Below are positions 20,061 to 32,300 of a stretch of 64,000 bases of DNA, in pieces (position 1 is the stretch's first letter; each line of letters opens with the position of its first letter). The notes below the pieces were generated by a model, which saw only the letters and a list, made by a program, of their open reading frames with translations, was not told where the DNA came from and did not search any database. A program made the translations under genes and the position numbers. This DNA is from Galeopsis tetrahit (Eukaryota; Streptophyta; Magnoliopsida; Lamiales; Lamiaceae): the NCBI GenBank assembly GCA_963675135.1, contig OY776121.1, positions 65,240,265 through 65,304,264 on the forward strand, read 5' to 3'.

Positions 20061-20647
20061 GCTCTTATTTGTTTGAGCATGTATAATTGGATCTTGTTTA
20101 AGCAATTAAATACCCCGTTTTGAAATGTTCTTCAATAAAATATGGTTTTCATTTAGAATGAAAGATGTCTTCCATCATAATTAAAAGGAGACCGGAGATT
20201 TCATTCCAATGAGTATTTAAGACCCAAGTCTTTTGCTCGGAGTTACGTCTAACAGGACTTTTATATGGACATGTGATGTCGCCGTTTGATGGTTGTAAAC
20301 CACCTAAGTTGTTTCACTAGCCCAAGCAAGGGAACAACGAGGGGACATCGATTGAACTAGGTTCAATCAACTAGGAATTGCAGAAAGTGCAATTGGTATT
20401 GAGACCTACCAGTTCTGCCATTACAGTATTCAACCCAAGCAGTTGCTGTGATAGTAGGAATGTGGATCCTAGTCCATTATGATTTATATTTGATATAAGT
20501 CCGTACTCTTCCGATGAGGTCGTTGAGTATGTGAAAATAATGGAGACAAAATAAATATAAAAGCCGTGTTTATTTTGATTGCTGAATATTGATCATAGGA
20601 ATTATGTGTTTTAATTCCCGTTCTATTATTTCACTAGGTTAGTTGAA

Positions 20648-23600
20648 ATGAATAATTTGTCTTTGAGATTCGTATTAGAATCTAACAAATTGGCTGGGCC
20701 AAATTTTCTGGATTGGCACCGAAATATGCGTTTGTTGCTAAGGCAAGAAAAGATTGAATACGTGTTGGACACGCTAATCCCAAAAACCCCAAAACCTGGT
20801 TCTGCTGAGCTTGCTACGTTTGACTCTGCTGCTCAGAAGAAGCATCAAGATGATGCAGGACAGGCGCAATGTGTGATGTTGCTAGGCATGACCCCTGAAC
20901 TTCAGAGGCAACATGAGAACATGAGTCCCTTTGAGATGCTCAAACATCTGAAAGATCTATTTGACTCTAAATCTCGTTCTGAGAAATATGAGGTCATGAG
21001 AGATCTATTAAGGAGTAGAATGTCTGATGGAGGGAAGGTCTCACCTCATGTTTTGAAGATGATAGGGCTAATTGAGAAACTAGGAACCCTAAGCATTAGT
21101 CTAGGGGACGATGTCTCCACTTATGACATTCTTCAATCACTTCCAGATTCTTTTTCTAGCTTCATAGTGAACTATAATATGAATCAGACGGAAGCAACGA
21201 TGTCTGAGCTTTACAACATGCTCAAGACTTTTGAAGTAACTACTTCTAAGGAAAGTAATGTGCTCATGGTGAGCTCATCTGCTAGATCTGGCCCTAAAGG
21301 GAAGAATAAGCAATTGAACAAGGCAAAGAAAAACGCCAAGTCCAATTCCTTGAAACTTAAAAGGTGGTGTTCAAAAGAAAGAGAAAGGGGTAGATAAGGA
21401 TGTGTGCCTCTACTGTAAGGAGAAGGGGCACTAGAAGAAGGATTGCAAGGTTTTGGCTGCCGAGAAGAATGCACAAGGTGCTTCTGGTAGTGGAACATGT
21501 ATGTTTGCTATTGAAATAAACATGTCCACTAACAATTCTAACTGTTGTGTATTAGATACCGGATGTGACTTACACATTTGTACGAATGTGCAGGGTCTTA
21601 AAGAAAGCAGAGCGGTTAGACCGGGTGAAGTCGCCATATGCGTGGGAAATGGAGCACGAGTTGCTGCCGAGCGCATAGGGATATATAGTATAGACTTACC
21701 TAGTGGTTTTAGACTAGAACTTAATAATTGTTATTTTGTTCCGTCTATTACTAAAACATTATTTCCATTCCGATGTTAGACATTGAAGGTTTTTCATTCA
21801 ATTTTCTAATAATAGTTGCTATTTTACGTTAAATGGTGTTACTTGTGGAAACGCTTCTCTTGTGAATGGTTTATATTTGTTGAATTGTGGACATGATATT
21901 TTAATATACAAAATAAGAGACTTAAACTTACTAATCAGAAAAACACTACTTTCTTGTGGCATTGTAGACTTGGTCATGCAAATGAGAATATAATTGCAAG
22001 GTTAAGAAAGTTGGACTACTTAACCCCGTTTGACTTGGATTCATACAATAATTGTGAATCTTGTCTCAAAGGAAAGATGACCAATAAGCCTTTTTCTGGG
22101 AAAGGGATACGAGCCAAAGAAACGTTAGAGTTGATTCACAGTGATGCATGTGGACCCCTACCAACTCTAGCAAGGGGTGGTTTCGGATACTTCATAACTT
22201 TTACTGAGTAATAAAACTCTTCGATTAGATCGAGGAGGTGAATACCTTAGCCATTAGTTCCTGAATTATTTAAAGTTACATGGAGTCCAATCACAATGGA
22301 CACCTCTCGTAACACAATAGATGATTGGTGTGTATGAAATGAGGAACCAAACCCTATTAGACATGGTGAGGTCCATGATAAGTTTCTCCTCTCTTCCAAC
22401 ATTTCTTTGGAGTCACGCACTCCAAACTTCAATCAACATTCTGAATATGATTCAATCTAAGTCGGTTGATCTGACACCATACGAGTTGTGGTATGGCAAG
22501 AAACAATCATTCTCACATAGAAAGATGTGGGGTTGCCCTGCGTATGTGAGGAAGATGATCACTGATAAATTGGAATAAAAAGGTGAAAAGTGTTATTTGT
22601 GGAATATCCTAATGAACCGAGAGGATATTATATATATCTCCCTGAGAAACATAAGATTATTATTTCTAGACAGGCGACGTTTCTTGAAAGTGACTATGTT
22701 TTTAAGGAACAATGTCGTAAAAGGTAGAACTTGAAGAAATTCAAGAACCACAAAGTAATACTGAGGCTGAGTACCTGCCGGAGAACCACGACAAGAAATT
22801 AGTGGGAGCATTCAGTGACTCTCATGGTGGGAGCCTATCACTAGGTGATCGTCTTCCAGCCAGTGGGAGCGTAATTAGGGATATCTCGCATACGCAAGAA
22901 ATCTCGAATAGGCTGAATGAGAACGATTTAGACATCGTTCAATCTCCTGCTCAGGAGACGCTAGAAAGCGTAGCTCCTGAGAATTCTCCAAGCGTTGATC
23001 AGATCATCGTTGAAAAACCTCCTCACGATCAGAATGTACAGTCTGCACAAACGTAACTCCGTAAGCATACTAGGAATCGTCGTCTACCCGTCAGATTTAG
23101 TTTCCTCTTGGAGGAGCACGATGACGTGGAAATCCCGGACAAAGATGATCCTACGACTTATTCTGAAGCGATATTAGATATCAATTCAGAGAGGCGGATT
23201 GAAGCAAGCCTCTAGGAGTTGGAATATCCATTTTGATGAAGTTGTCAAATCGTTTGACTTTGTCAGAAATAAGGAATATCCTGCTAATGCAATCCATAAA
23301 AGATTGGTTGTCCAAAATCTTCATAATGAAGGATCTGGGTGAAGCCTGCTACATCCTTTGCATAAAGATTTATAGAGATAAATCTAGCATGATGTTTGGG
23401 CTCTCAAAATCCACCTACATATATAGATGAGGTGCTAAGGCGTTTTTCTATGGAGAACTCTAAGAGAGGTTCTCTGCTTGCGATTCATGGGATTAAACTT
23501 TCAAGAAATGATTGTCCTTCTGAGAAAGTTGAAATCGAGTGCATAAAGAGTGTCTCATATGCATCGGCTAATGGGTCAATCATGTATGTCATGAATTGCA

Positions 23601-24080
23601 CGAGGCTCGATGTGGCCTACGCTATTAGCATTACTGGTAGATACCAGCAGAATTCAGGTGAACTCACTGGATTACTGTTAAGAACATCCTTAAGTATCTT
23701 AGACGAACTAAGGAATGTTTCCTAGTCTATGGTGGACAACCACAACTAATAGTGACTGGATTCACTGACGCTAGTTTCCAGTCTGACTGCGATGACTACA
23801 AGTCACAGTCAAGTAATGCATTTACACTCAATAGCGAAACGGTGAGCTGGAATAGTTCCAAGCAAGAAACCTATGCATATTCAACAACTGAAGCTGAGTA
23901 CATTGTTGTATCAGAAGCCACAAAATGGGCTGTCTGGATTTTAGAGTTCTTGAAAGAAATAGGGGTAGTTTCGAGTGCCAATCGTCCAATAAAGTTGTAT
24001 TGGGACAATACTAGTGCGGTTGCACAAGAAAAGGAACCAAGATCCAACAACAGAAACAAACATGTACCTAAGCGTTAGTA
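20648..24080 (+). pseudogene. Degraded copia gag-pol of element 2
   Basis: Gag begins at ATG 20648 (MNNLSLRFVLESNKLAGPNF) and is open to about 21357. A frameshift there takes the frame off, and the zinc knuckle (CLYCKEKGH, then a TAG where a Trp codon is expected, then KKDC) reads in another frame at about 21404-21450. Protease remains (VLDTGCDLHIC) at 21453-21779. Integrase remains (WHCRLGHANENI, CESCLKGK, LIHSDACGPLPT) at about 21954-22211, and an integrase tail at 22321-22578. The reverse transcriptase is heavily deleted: the part with the catalytic YVDD is gone and only a later piece (FIMKDLGEACYI) remains near 23310. RNase H remains (GFTDASFQSD, YSTTEAEYI, LYWDNTSA) at 23752-24070. Many stops and shifts; cannot be autonomous. 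Confidence 0.92.
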
Positions 24081-24249
24081 TTTGATCTAAGAGATCATGA
24101 CAACATGAGAAATAGAATTTGAACGAATTCCCACCGAGAATAAATTGGAAGATGTTTCACCAAACACTTGGTGTTCATGTAAACACGAAAGACTTTAACA
24201 GTCTTGAATGTAGACATGTGGGTGATTGACTATAGTCCAAGTGGGAGAT

Positions 24250-25766
24250 TTTTAGTATAGATGTCCTAGAGACAATCATTATAAGGACATTGTACTTGAT
24301 CATATTCAGTTATTTAAGTATTATTGATGTTAGTACTAATATTCGGTGATACACTTATAGAATGTTATGTTTGATTGTTATTCTTATATGTGTTCCCATG
24401 AACCAATGATGTGGTTGAGATGTGAGATCTCGATTGACTATATCATGGTTCTTAAAGTAGCCCCAATCAAGGATCATCGAGATTGGGATATCGATGATGC
24501 GATTGAGATTGGTGTGCGATCTGCATCATATCCTTAGAGGATGTAGTGGTTCTCAAAACTACGAGATACTAGGTATCTCATGATGGATGCACGAATACTT
24601 TGAGATTATTGGCTTGCCCAATCGAGAAACCGTTTGGTGTATTCTATTTACGTGTCTACGGGAATATCGATTTGTGGATCAATGTAATGTCCTTCGACTT
24701 GAGGTCAATACACGCAACATGTATGGCGTGATGGGATTTGACCATGACCGACGCTTGCACTCCTAACAGGGTAGATTAGGCATGTGTTGGCCACACCATA
24801 AAGTACATGTGCGCGTTAGTTGAGCCAAGAATATGATTCATTCCTCAAATAGATTTAGAGAGAATACTCGTCTTCTCATAACTAATTGGATCGTTAGTCA
24901 TTGACCAATGCACATCACATTTGGAATGGTGTTCAAATGCGACACTGTGATCAATTAGTAGAATGAGATAGCGTGATTAAATTATTGGAATAGACACATC
25001 ATCATGTTCTAGATTTAATCGGAGTATTCGTGAATGAAAGGATCATATCATTGTGAGCTTCACATTACAGGTTGTTGCTATTTCCTCGCAACGTACCTCA
25101 CATATTGAGATTGTCTAGTTCATTGTCTAGGGTTCTGCTAAGACCGTTAGTTTGACTAATCGCTTGATATGTGAGGGCCTATGAGTCACACAACAAGTAG
25201 TCTTAATTTACGAATTAAAGTTGGATGAATTAATTATTTGATTTGATCAAGATATTTAATTTATGGAGAAATATAGAATAATTCTATTGGATAGAATTAT
25301 AATTCATTTAATTAAATTAGATTTAATTAATAAGCTGATATATTAGATATATCATAAATATGGTAAAATATATTTTATTATATATTGGATTTGCAAATAA
25401 AATAAAATATATACGTGGGCTCAAGCCTATATGCACAGATAGATTTTCTGTTTTCCTATATAAAGACCTCTAGGGTTAGAGGTTCTGAGTAACAATTTTA
25501 TCACTCATAATATTTCTCGGGTTCTCACTATAGAATTCTCCTAGCGAATTCTTTTAGAGAATTCCAATTTGGATCACAAGTTCGTAGACGAGGATTACGT
25601 GGATACCGTAGTAGAGGATCTCGCATACGAATCACTGTAAGGATCATTTAACGCTTTAATTATCCTTCAATTATGTTATACAGTCATATCAGGAATATGT
25701 GTTGGTGAACAAAATTTTCAACTTTCGCTGCTACGAGCATTGTGTTCGTACCTCGAAAACCCAACA
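24250..25766 (+). repeat. 3' LTR of copia element 2 (about 1517 bp)
   Basis: Aligns over its full length with 17675-19179. It keeps segments missing from the 5' copy (near 24724-24745 and 25268-25320), so small deletions seem to have occurred in the 5' LTR. It is followed by the TSD CTTGA at 25767-25771. Confidence 0.93.
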
Positions 25767-25824
25767 CTTGAAGCATCACATCTTCCCAGGATATCAACTC
25801 TAGTACTAAATGAGAGGGTGCATG

Positions 25825-26530
25825 TAGGGGTGTGCAAAGTATGGTTCAGACCGACCAAACCGATCGAACCAAACCAGACCATTAAATATGGTTCGGTTTT
25901 TGGTTTACGATTCAGTTACAGTTTTTAGAATTGATTTTTTTTAGTATGGTTTGATTTACGGTTTTCACTAATGAAAAACCGCAAAAAACCGAACCAACCA
26001 AACCAAACCGAACTTATTTTATATATATAAAAAAAAATATATATTATATATAATCTCTATATGATATAATCCCTAAACTAGTAAACCCAAGACATTTTTC
26101 AAGCCGGCAAGTCCAATTGTCCAAAGCCATAAACCCTACCCATTCTCTTCCATCTCACTCAATCTGAAATCTTGAAGAAGACATAAGTTTGTTGTTTATT
26201 TTTGTGGTTATTTAGTTATTTTTTAACAACTAGTTTATGTACGTTGTAATAGCATTTTGTCTATTCGAATTATATTTTGGATTATTGGGATTTCATTTTG
26301 TCTATTCTATTGAGATTGTGTTTTACATTTTATTAATTATTGTGTATAGGGAAAAAATGAGCAAAACTACGGTTCGATCAAAACCGATCGAACCGCCCGA
26401 AATATTATGGTTTCAAAGCGAACGGGTTTTATAAATATGGTTTGGATTACGGTTTAAAAAAAAAGAACGGTTTATAGTTTGGTTTACGATTTACGGGTGG
26501 TTTGGTTAACCAAACCGTTGCACACCCCCA
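25825..26530. mobile_element. hAT-type MITE with TIR TAGGGGTGTGCAA
   Basis: The left end TAGGGGTGTGCAA and right end TTGCACACCCCCA are inverted copies. An 8-bp TSD GGTGCATG lies at 25817-25824 and 26531-26538. Subterminal regions are packed with aaccaaacc/ggtttggtt words in both orientations, which can fold into a long stem. The 706-bp element has no transposase. The central part (about 26080-26340) is not repetitive and could be internal or captured sequence. It lies 53 bp right of copia element 2. Confidence 0.92.
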
Positions 26531-26567
26531 GGTGCATGTAATTCATCTCATATGGAGTCGAGTCTAA

Positions 26568-27520
26568 GGGGGGTGTATTGGTCGTGAATTCTGTAGAATT
26601 TTTTTAGACTTTCAAAATTTGGGGGTATTCAATTCGGATTTTTAAAAGTCTTTAAAAATTCTGAGGTATTCAATACAGATTTTAAAAAGTGTTAAAAAAA
26701 CCTTTGATATTTAACCGTCTATAGATTTTAATACTCTATGGATTTTGTTGGATTCTCCTCTAAAAATATAAATAAATTACACTATTCAAAATCTCTTTTT
26801 AAAATAAAAATCAGAGATTATGGATGGCAATTTGACCCAACCCACGGGTACCCGTCCCGTCCCGCAAGCTTCAGGTCAGGTCGGATCCGTCCCGCATTGA
26901 GAACGTGTCGGGTCTGCCCCGCCCCGTATGTGAACAGATCGGGTCTAGATCTTATGTCGGACCCACGAGTATTCGATCTGACCCGAATTATTATATAAAT
27001 TTTATATATATAGTATATATATATTTTTTTTTATTGGTAAAATACTTTATATTATATATATATATATATATTATTGTGAATTGTTTTCAATATATGTATA
27101 TATGCATGAAAAAAATTATTTTCAATATATGTGAATTGTTTATAATATATGTATATATGCATGAAAAAATTTATTTTCAATTGTAAGAAACAACTTAAAT
27201 AAATTCAACATGATATGAAAGAACGGTGTGGGTCCGCTCCGACCCTCAAGGGGTGGGGCACGGAGCGACTATCTAGAACTCGTACGGGGTGCAGAGCGGG
27301 TTCGAGGCATAATAAATTAGAACGGGTCCGGGGTCCGGGGCATATACAAGTGTATTTCATATACATTTGCATCAATAGTTCCAGCGCCTGAATTTATGAA
27401 AATCTATGTAAAATCAATAAAAAAGTAAGTCAAACTCTGCATGGACTCTATGTATTTTTTAAATCCACGGACTTTTTAAAGTTTTAAAAAATCCAATAGA
27501 ATCCCAATTGAATACACCCC
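26568..27520. mobile_element. TIR element with GGGGTGTATT ends, containing a second repeat
   Basis: The left end ggggggtgtattgg and right end ttgaatacacccc are inverted, and the regions just inside also mirror each other (tttagacttt, and aaagttttaaa with atccaatag). A TAA precedes the left end but no clear duplicate follows the right end, so the superfamily (perhaps PIF/Harbinger) is a guess. The inside, about 26822-27345, carries another plant repeat rich in gggtcc/gacccg words (atggcaatttgacccaaccc to gggtccggggcatatac), probably nested. No transposase seen. Confidence 0.65.
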
Positions 27521-27649
27521 AAAATAAGAACTCGACTCCACGTGGCTTTTTTTTAATCGTTTCAAATAATTAAAAAAACTTTTCTCTTCCTTTTTTTTTA
27601 TTGACACGTTTTAAATTTTCTCTTTTTTTATTTTTTTTATTTTAAGTAA
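27521..27649. other. T-rich spacer
   Basis: Short AT-rich spacer between the TIR element and the minisatellite. Its first bases (aactcgactcca, about 27530) are an inverted copy of tggagtcgagt at about 26552 on the other side of the element, so the inverted repeat may extend beyond my TIR borders. Confidence 0.4.
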
Positions 27650-28045
27650 TTAAAAAAAGTGTAACACAATAGTACTGAAAAATGCAACACAATATTATTA
27701 AAAAGTGCAAGTTGATATAATTGAAAAATGCAATACAATATTAATAAAAAGTGTAAGTCATATATAACTGAAAATTGCAACCCAATATTACTAAAAAGTG
27801 TAAGTCACTTTACCGAAAAGTGTAAGTGTCTATAACTGAAAAGTGCAACATAATTTTTATTAAAAAGTGCAAGTGAGTATAACGGAAAAATGTAACTCGA
27901 TATTAGTGTAAAGTGTAAGTTATTTTAACTGAAAAGTGCAATATAATATTATTAAAAAGTGTAAGTCAGTATAACTGAAAAATCCAACACAATTTTAATA
28001 AAAAGTGTAAGACACTACAACTGAAAAGTGCAACACCGAATCTAC
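27650..28045. repeat. Degenerate minisatellite with a unit of about 57 bp
   Basis: Roughly seven diverged copies of a unit containing aaaaagtgtaagtca, then tataactgaaaaatgcaac, then acaatattatta. Within each unit gtgtaag and gtgcaac alternate. AT-rich with no gene. Confidence 0.85.
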
Positions 28046-28126
28046 ACAAGATCTGGTCAACTCAAATTTTGAAAAGTAACACTGAAATTATACATTACAT
28101 GTTTGTAATTTATTGTGTTAAATTAG

Positions 28127-28157
<31 letters not shown>

Positions 28158-28766
28158 AATACATCCATAAAATTAAATTGCATGAGAGTATCTTATGTGG
28201 GACGGTTCCACCTTACATGCACTTCTGCTTTTTTTACTAATTTATTGCGTTAATAATCCTTATTGTTGGATACATCCGTCGACTTTTGTGGTGGACTCCC
28301 TTTTATTTAATGTTTATGCAATAACGAAAGTTAAGCCTTTTCAAATTCAAAAAAAAAAAACATTAAGTTATATTAAGGGGGTGTATTCAATACGGAGCGA
28401 ATCCGACTTGATCCAAAGCTTGCAGGATGGGGTGTGTACCCGCGAGTTGAGTCAATATTGTCATCTCTACTTCTGACATTTCATCTTCAGAGTTCTCTAA
28501 GAGAATTCGTTGAAATCTCTTATTTTTAGAAGAGATTTTGGATAGTGAAATTTATTTATATCTTTTTGAGGGGAATTCAACAAAATTCATAGAGTATTAA
28601 AATTTATAGACGACTTTTTAAAATTCGTATTGAATATCTCAGAATTTTTAAAAACTTTTAAAAATTCCCCAAACTTCGAAAGTTCAAATAAAACTCCAGT
28701 TACTATTATATATCATGCATAATTAATTTCATATTTCCATGAGGTAGATAATTAATATTTGGTACA
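28046..28766. other. AT-rich spacer with a diverged copy of the GGGGTGTATT element
   Basis: A (TA)n(TG)n run lies at about 28124-28158. At about 28376-28700 the sequence again opens gggggtgtattcaatacgg, preceded by TAA. It contains the same inner words as the 26568-27520 element in inverse order (gaatatctcagaatttttaa, aaattccccaaacttcgaaa), so it is a shorter, diverged relative whose right border is unclear. No gene seen. Confidence 0.5.
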
Positions 28767-29039
28767 TTTTTTGTTTTTTTTTTAAGAAACCCTTCAATTA
28801 TTATAAGCAAGAAGTGCAAAAATTGAGTAGATAATCCACAAAATACGGTGGCTCGACCCAACTACACAAACTCTCATATGAACGAGCTAGACACCCTAGC
28901 AATAGCATGTGGTACAAACTTGACATTACAATTCACTAAACTCAATACATGTGATGGATTTGCCTAAAGTAATTCTCATACAATCACTATGTAATTTTCA
29001 AACGCTGACATATTAATATTCATGGAGTTCACAATGTCC
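28767..29039 (-). pseudogene. 3' end of a minus-strand LINE (RNase H tail and poly(A))
   Basis: A T-run at about 28767-28785 is the poly(A) tail of a minus-strand LINE. Upstream in that strand, NCNVKFVPHAIARVSSSF matches the end of the plant LINE RNase H domain (V-x-F-V-P-R-x-A-N-R-V-A-H), followed by LGRATVFCGLSTQFL, which resembles the usual W-x-x-x-P-P-x-x-x-x-x-L end. Stops are present. The rest of the domain lies at 35251-35292 and 39421-39600; the pieces were separated by copia element 3 and a hAT element. Confidence 0.75.
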
Positions 29040-29044
29040 CGAAC

Positions 29045-29215
29045 TATTAAGGAATAGTCAAAATATTTCTTGTATATATGACATATTTGTTATATTTATC
29101 TTTTGTATTTATCTTTTTCTAAAATCATGTAATTAGGTTATACTGTAATTACTCCTATAAATACAAGTCATTCCCCACTCACCAATTCAAAGGTGATCAT
29201 ATCTCATTGTTCACA
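29045..29215 (+). repeat. 5' LTR of copia element 3 (171 bp)
   Basis: Starts tattaaggaatagtc and ends ttgttcaca. It contains an extra 13 bp (a second tatttatctttt block near 29107) not seen in the 3' LTR. A TATA-like word ctataaatac (about 29155) may be its promoter. Confidence 0.92.
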
Positions 29216-29347
29216 TGGTATCAGCCTAAACACGATCCTAAACTCTAACCCTAATTTCTCTTTCTCCCTCTCTACCTCCGCTGCCGTCATTGTGTCGTCG
29301 CCACTTCACCTATCATCGAGTTTGTCCCCCTCGATCATCTCACTTCA

Positions 29348-32300
29348 ATGACAGACTCTTCTATCCCTATGAATGTCCTTATTCATATGGTTACAGTGAA
29401 ACTCTCTTCTTCCAATTATCTCCTATGGAAGAAGCAGGTTGTCCCGATGCTTACTTGTGCTGATCTCTATGGCCTTGTGGATGGCACATCCGCCCCCCCT
29501 ACCGCCACTCACACGACCTTCGCTGCCTGAAAATCGAAGGATCAGAAAGTACTTGCCCTTCTCCTCTCCTCTCTCACTAAAGAAACCCTGGCCGAGGTCG
29601 TTCAATGTGACACGGCCCGTGACACTTGGCTTGCTCTAGAGGATGCTTTCAGTCACTCTTCCCAGTCACGAATTACCCAACTTCGTGAGGAGCTCCTTCT
29701 CCTCAAGCGTGACTCTCTCCCTGTTGCCGACTACGGTCGACGCTTTAAGGCATTGTGTGACCAACTTGCCGCCATTGGCAAACCAGTAGACAAATCTGAC
29801 ATGTCCCACTAGTTTCTACGGGGTCTTGGCCCAAAATTCAGCGGGTTTGCCGACACCAGAATGGCCCTCTCACCTGTGCCTGCTTTACGTGACTTACTAC
29901 ATCAGGCAATTGCCTTTGAGATCATGAACAAGTCTGATCTCGCCGAACCCGCTACAGTTACCTTGTATGCTCGCGATCAACCCTCTGCTCGCTCGAACAC
30001 TCGCGACCATACTGATGGTCGCCCTTCTGGATTCTCTCGTGGTGGTCGCTCCGACTTCTTTGGTGGTCGCGGAGGGCGGAAATCCTACGTCCCTCATTGC
30101 CAAATTTGTCGTGGCGAGCACTATGCCACCAAATGCCCTCAACGTTTTGTTCGCGGACCAGATCCTCGTCTCCCTGCTCGCCCATCCGCCCGCCTGTTCG
30201 AGGACCCATCCGCCAACCTTGCTCAAGCCTTTCACTCGGCTTGCACAGTCTCCTCGCCGGCCTCCTAGGATTGGTATGTTGACTCAGGAGCCTCGGCTCA
30301 TATGACTTCCAGTACCTCGAACCTGGACTCTTCGGCTCCATATTCTGGTAATGGTCAGGTTATTGTTGGTAATGGTCACTCACTACGGATTTCTCATGTT
30401 GGTTTGCATTCAATCTCTAAAGATATTGGTCTTCTAGATGTTCTTATTGTTCCTCATATCACCAAGAATCTTTTATCTATTAGCAAGCTCACGTCTGACT
30501 TTCCAGTTGATGTTTGCTTTTTTGACAAGACATTTGTTGTTCAGAATCGGGCTACCAAGGAGGTGGTGGCTCAGGGGCATTGTGAACAGGGGTTGTACGT
30601 GTTGGAACGGGCACTCCCAGCTTTGGTCGCTGCCTTGAAGAAGCCCGATGCTGCTCGCGCCTCCTTCAATTTATGGCATTCTCGTTTGGGACATGTTCCT
30701 TTTGATGTTATTAAGGATTTAAATAAATTAGGGCATATATCTGTTAATTCCGTTTTACCGAACACTTCTGTTTGCACCTCTTGCCAGTTGGCCAAGAGTA
30801 AACATTTGTCTTTTCACATTAATGAAAAACGTGCTTCTGCTACTCTTGATTTAGTTCATTGCGACCTTTGGGGTCCCGCCCCCGTAACTGCGCTTTCTGA
30901 TTTTCGGTATTATGTTGTGTTCGTCGATGACTTTTCTCGTTTCTCATGGATATATCCTCTCCGTGCGAAATCTGAGTTTTTTGCTACATTGGTCGCATTT
31001 CAAAAGTTTGTATGCACCCAATTTTCGACATCTCTAAAAGTTTTTCAGAGTGATGGTGGTACTGAGTTCGTTAACAAGACTGTTCGCACCTTCATGACCG
31101 ACCATGGAATATTACATCGAGTGTCATGCCCTTACACACCCCAGCAGAATGGTCGCGCCGAGCGAAAGCATCGCCATATAACTGAAACCGGTCTCTCCAT
31201 GCTTTTCCATGCCCGTGCTCCGAGTGAATTTTGGTTCGATGCCTTTGCTACTGCAGTACACCTCATTAATCGTCTTCCATCCTCCATTTTGGGTGGTCAA
31301 TCGCCGTTTCAGGTTTTGTTCGGTACTATGCCTCTCTATGGGAATTTCAAGCCCTTTAGTTGTCGGGTTTTTCCATACTTACGCGATTATGCCTCGAACA
31401 AGCTATCTCCTCGCAGCTGACCATGCATTTTCTTGGGTTACAGTAGCCTTCACAAGGGCTTCCGGTGTTATGATCCCGACTCCTCCAAAGTCTTTGTTAC
31501 TCGACATGCTATATTTGATGAAGGTTGCTTTCCTTTTTCAGGTTCTGCTCGGCCCCTGCCGACCAATGCAGGGGTCTCTTCCTTCTTGGACGCCGACCTG
31601 GGCTCCTCGAATGACTCCTCTCCTGAGTCTATTGCTCCTACTTCAACCATGCCCTGCTCGGCATGTATCTCTGATCCTGGCGAGGACCCACTTGCTCCGC
31701 TAGTCCCTACTGCGGAGCCACCTGCTCCCCCTGCACCGGCCGAGCAACCTCTGCCGACCACTGACCCACCAATGGAGCGACCATGGTCCAACCACCAAAT
31801 GATCACGCGAGCTAAATCTGGGATCTTCAAACCGAAGTACCCACTAAACTTGGCCTCCACTGCCCTGCTCAGTGCCCTCACTACCTCATCGGAACCCCGT
31901 GGTTTCAAGTCTGCAGCCAAGTCCCCATGCAGGAAGAAATTGATGATTTGCGAGTTAACAAAACTTGGGATCTTGTTCCTCGCCCTCAGGATGCGAACAT
32001 TGTTGGTTCCAAATGGGTCTTTAGAACAAAGTACAAATCGGATGGTTCCATTGAACGACACAAAGCCCGACTGGTCGCTCAGGGTTTCACCCAAATCCCT
32101 GGCACAGACTTCTCGCACACCTTCAGTCCGGTTGTCAAGGCGACCACTGTTCGTGTTATTTTGGCTCTCTTTGTTCAAAACAATTGGCCCCTCCATCAGT
32201 TGGATGTCAAGAACGCTTTTCTTAACGGGTATCTCCAGAAACCAGTCTTCATAGCTCAACCTCCTGGCTTTGTCGATCCTCGGCTCCCGGATCATGTCTG

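Larger units (their letters stand above)
17675..25766 (+). mobile_element. Decayed Ty1/copia retrotransposon with 1.5-kb LTRs
   Basis: LTRs at 17675-19179 and 24250-25766 flank a degraded gag-pol. The TSD CTTGA lies at 17670-17674 and 25767-25771. A primer site (tgatatcagagc, from 19181) follows the 5' LTR, and a purine tract (caagtgggaga) precedes the 3' LTR. The LTRs are very similar but differ by point changes and by indels: the 3' LTR has extra bases near 24724 and 25270, and the 5' LTR has a tandem duplication near 19013-19134. The insertion therefore predates copia element 1. It sits in what should be the 3' UTR of the NTF2-like gene, in the same orientation. Confidence 0.95.
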
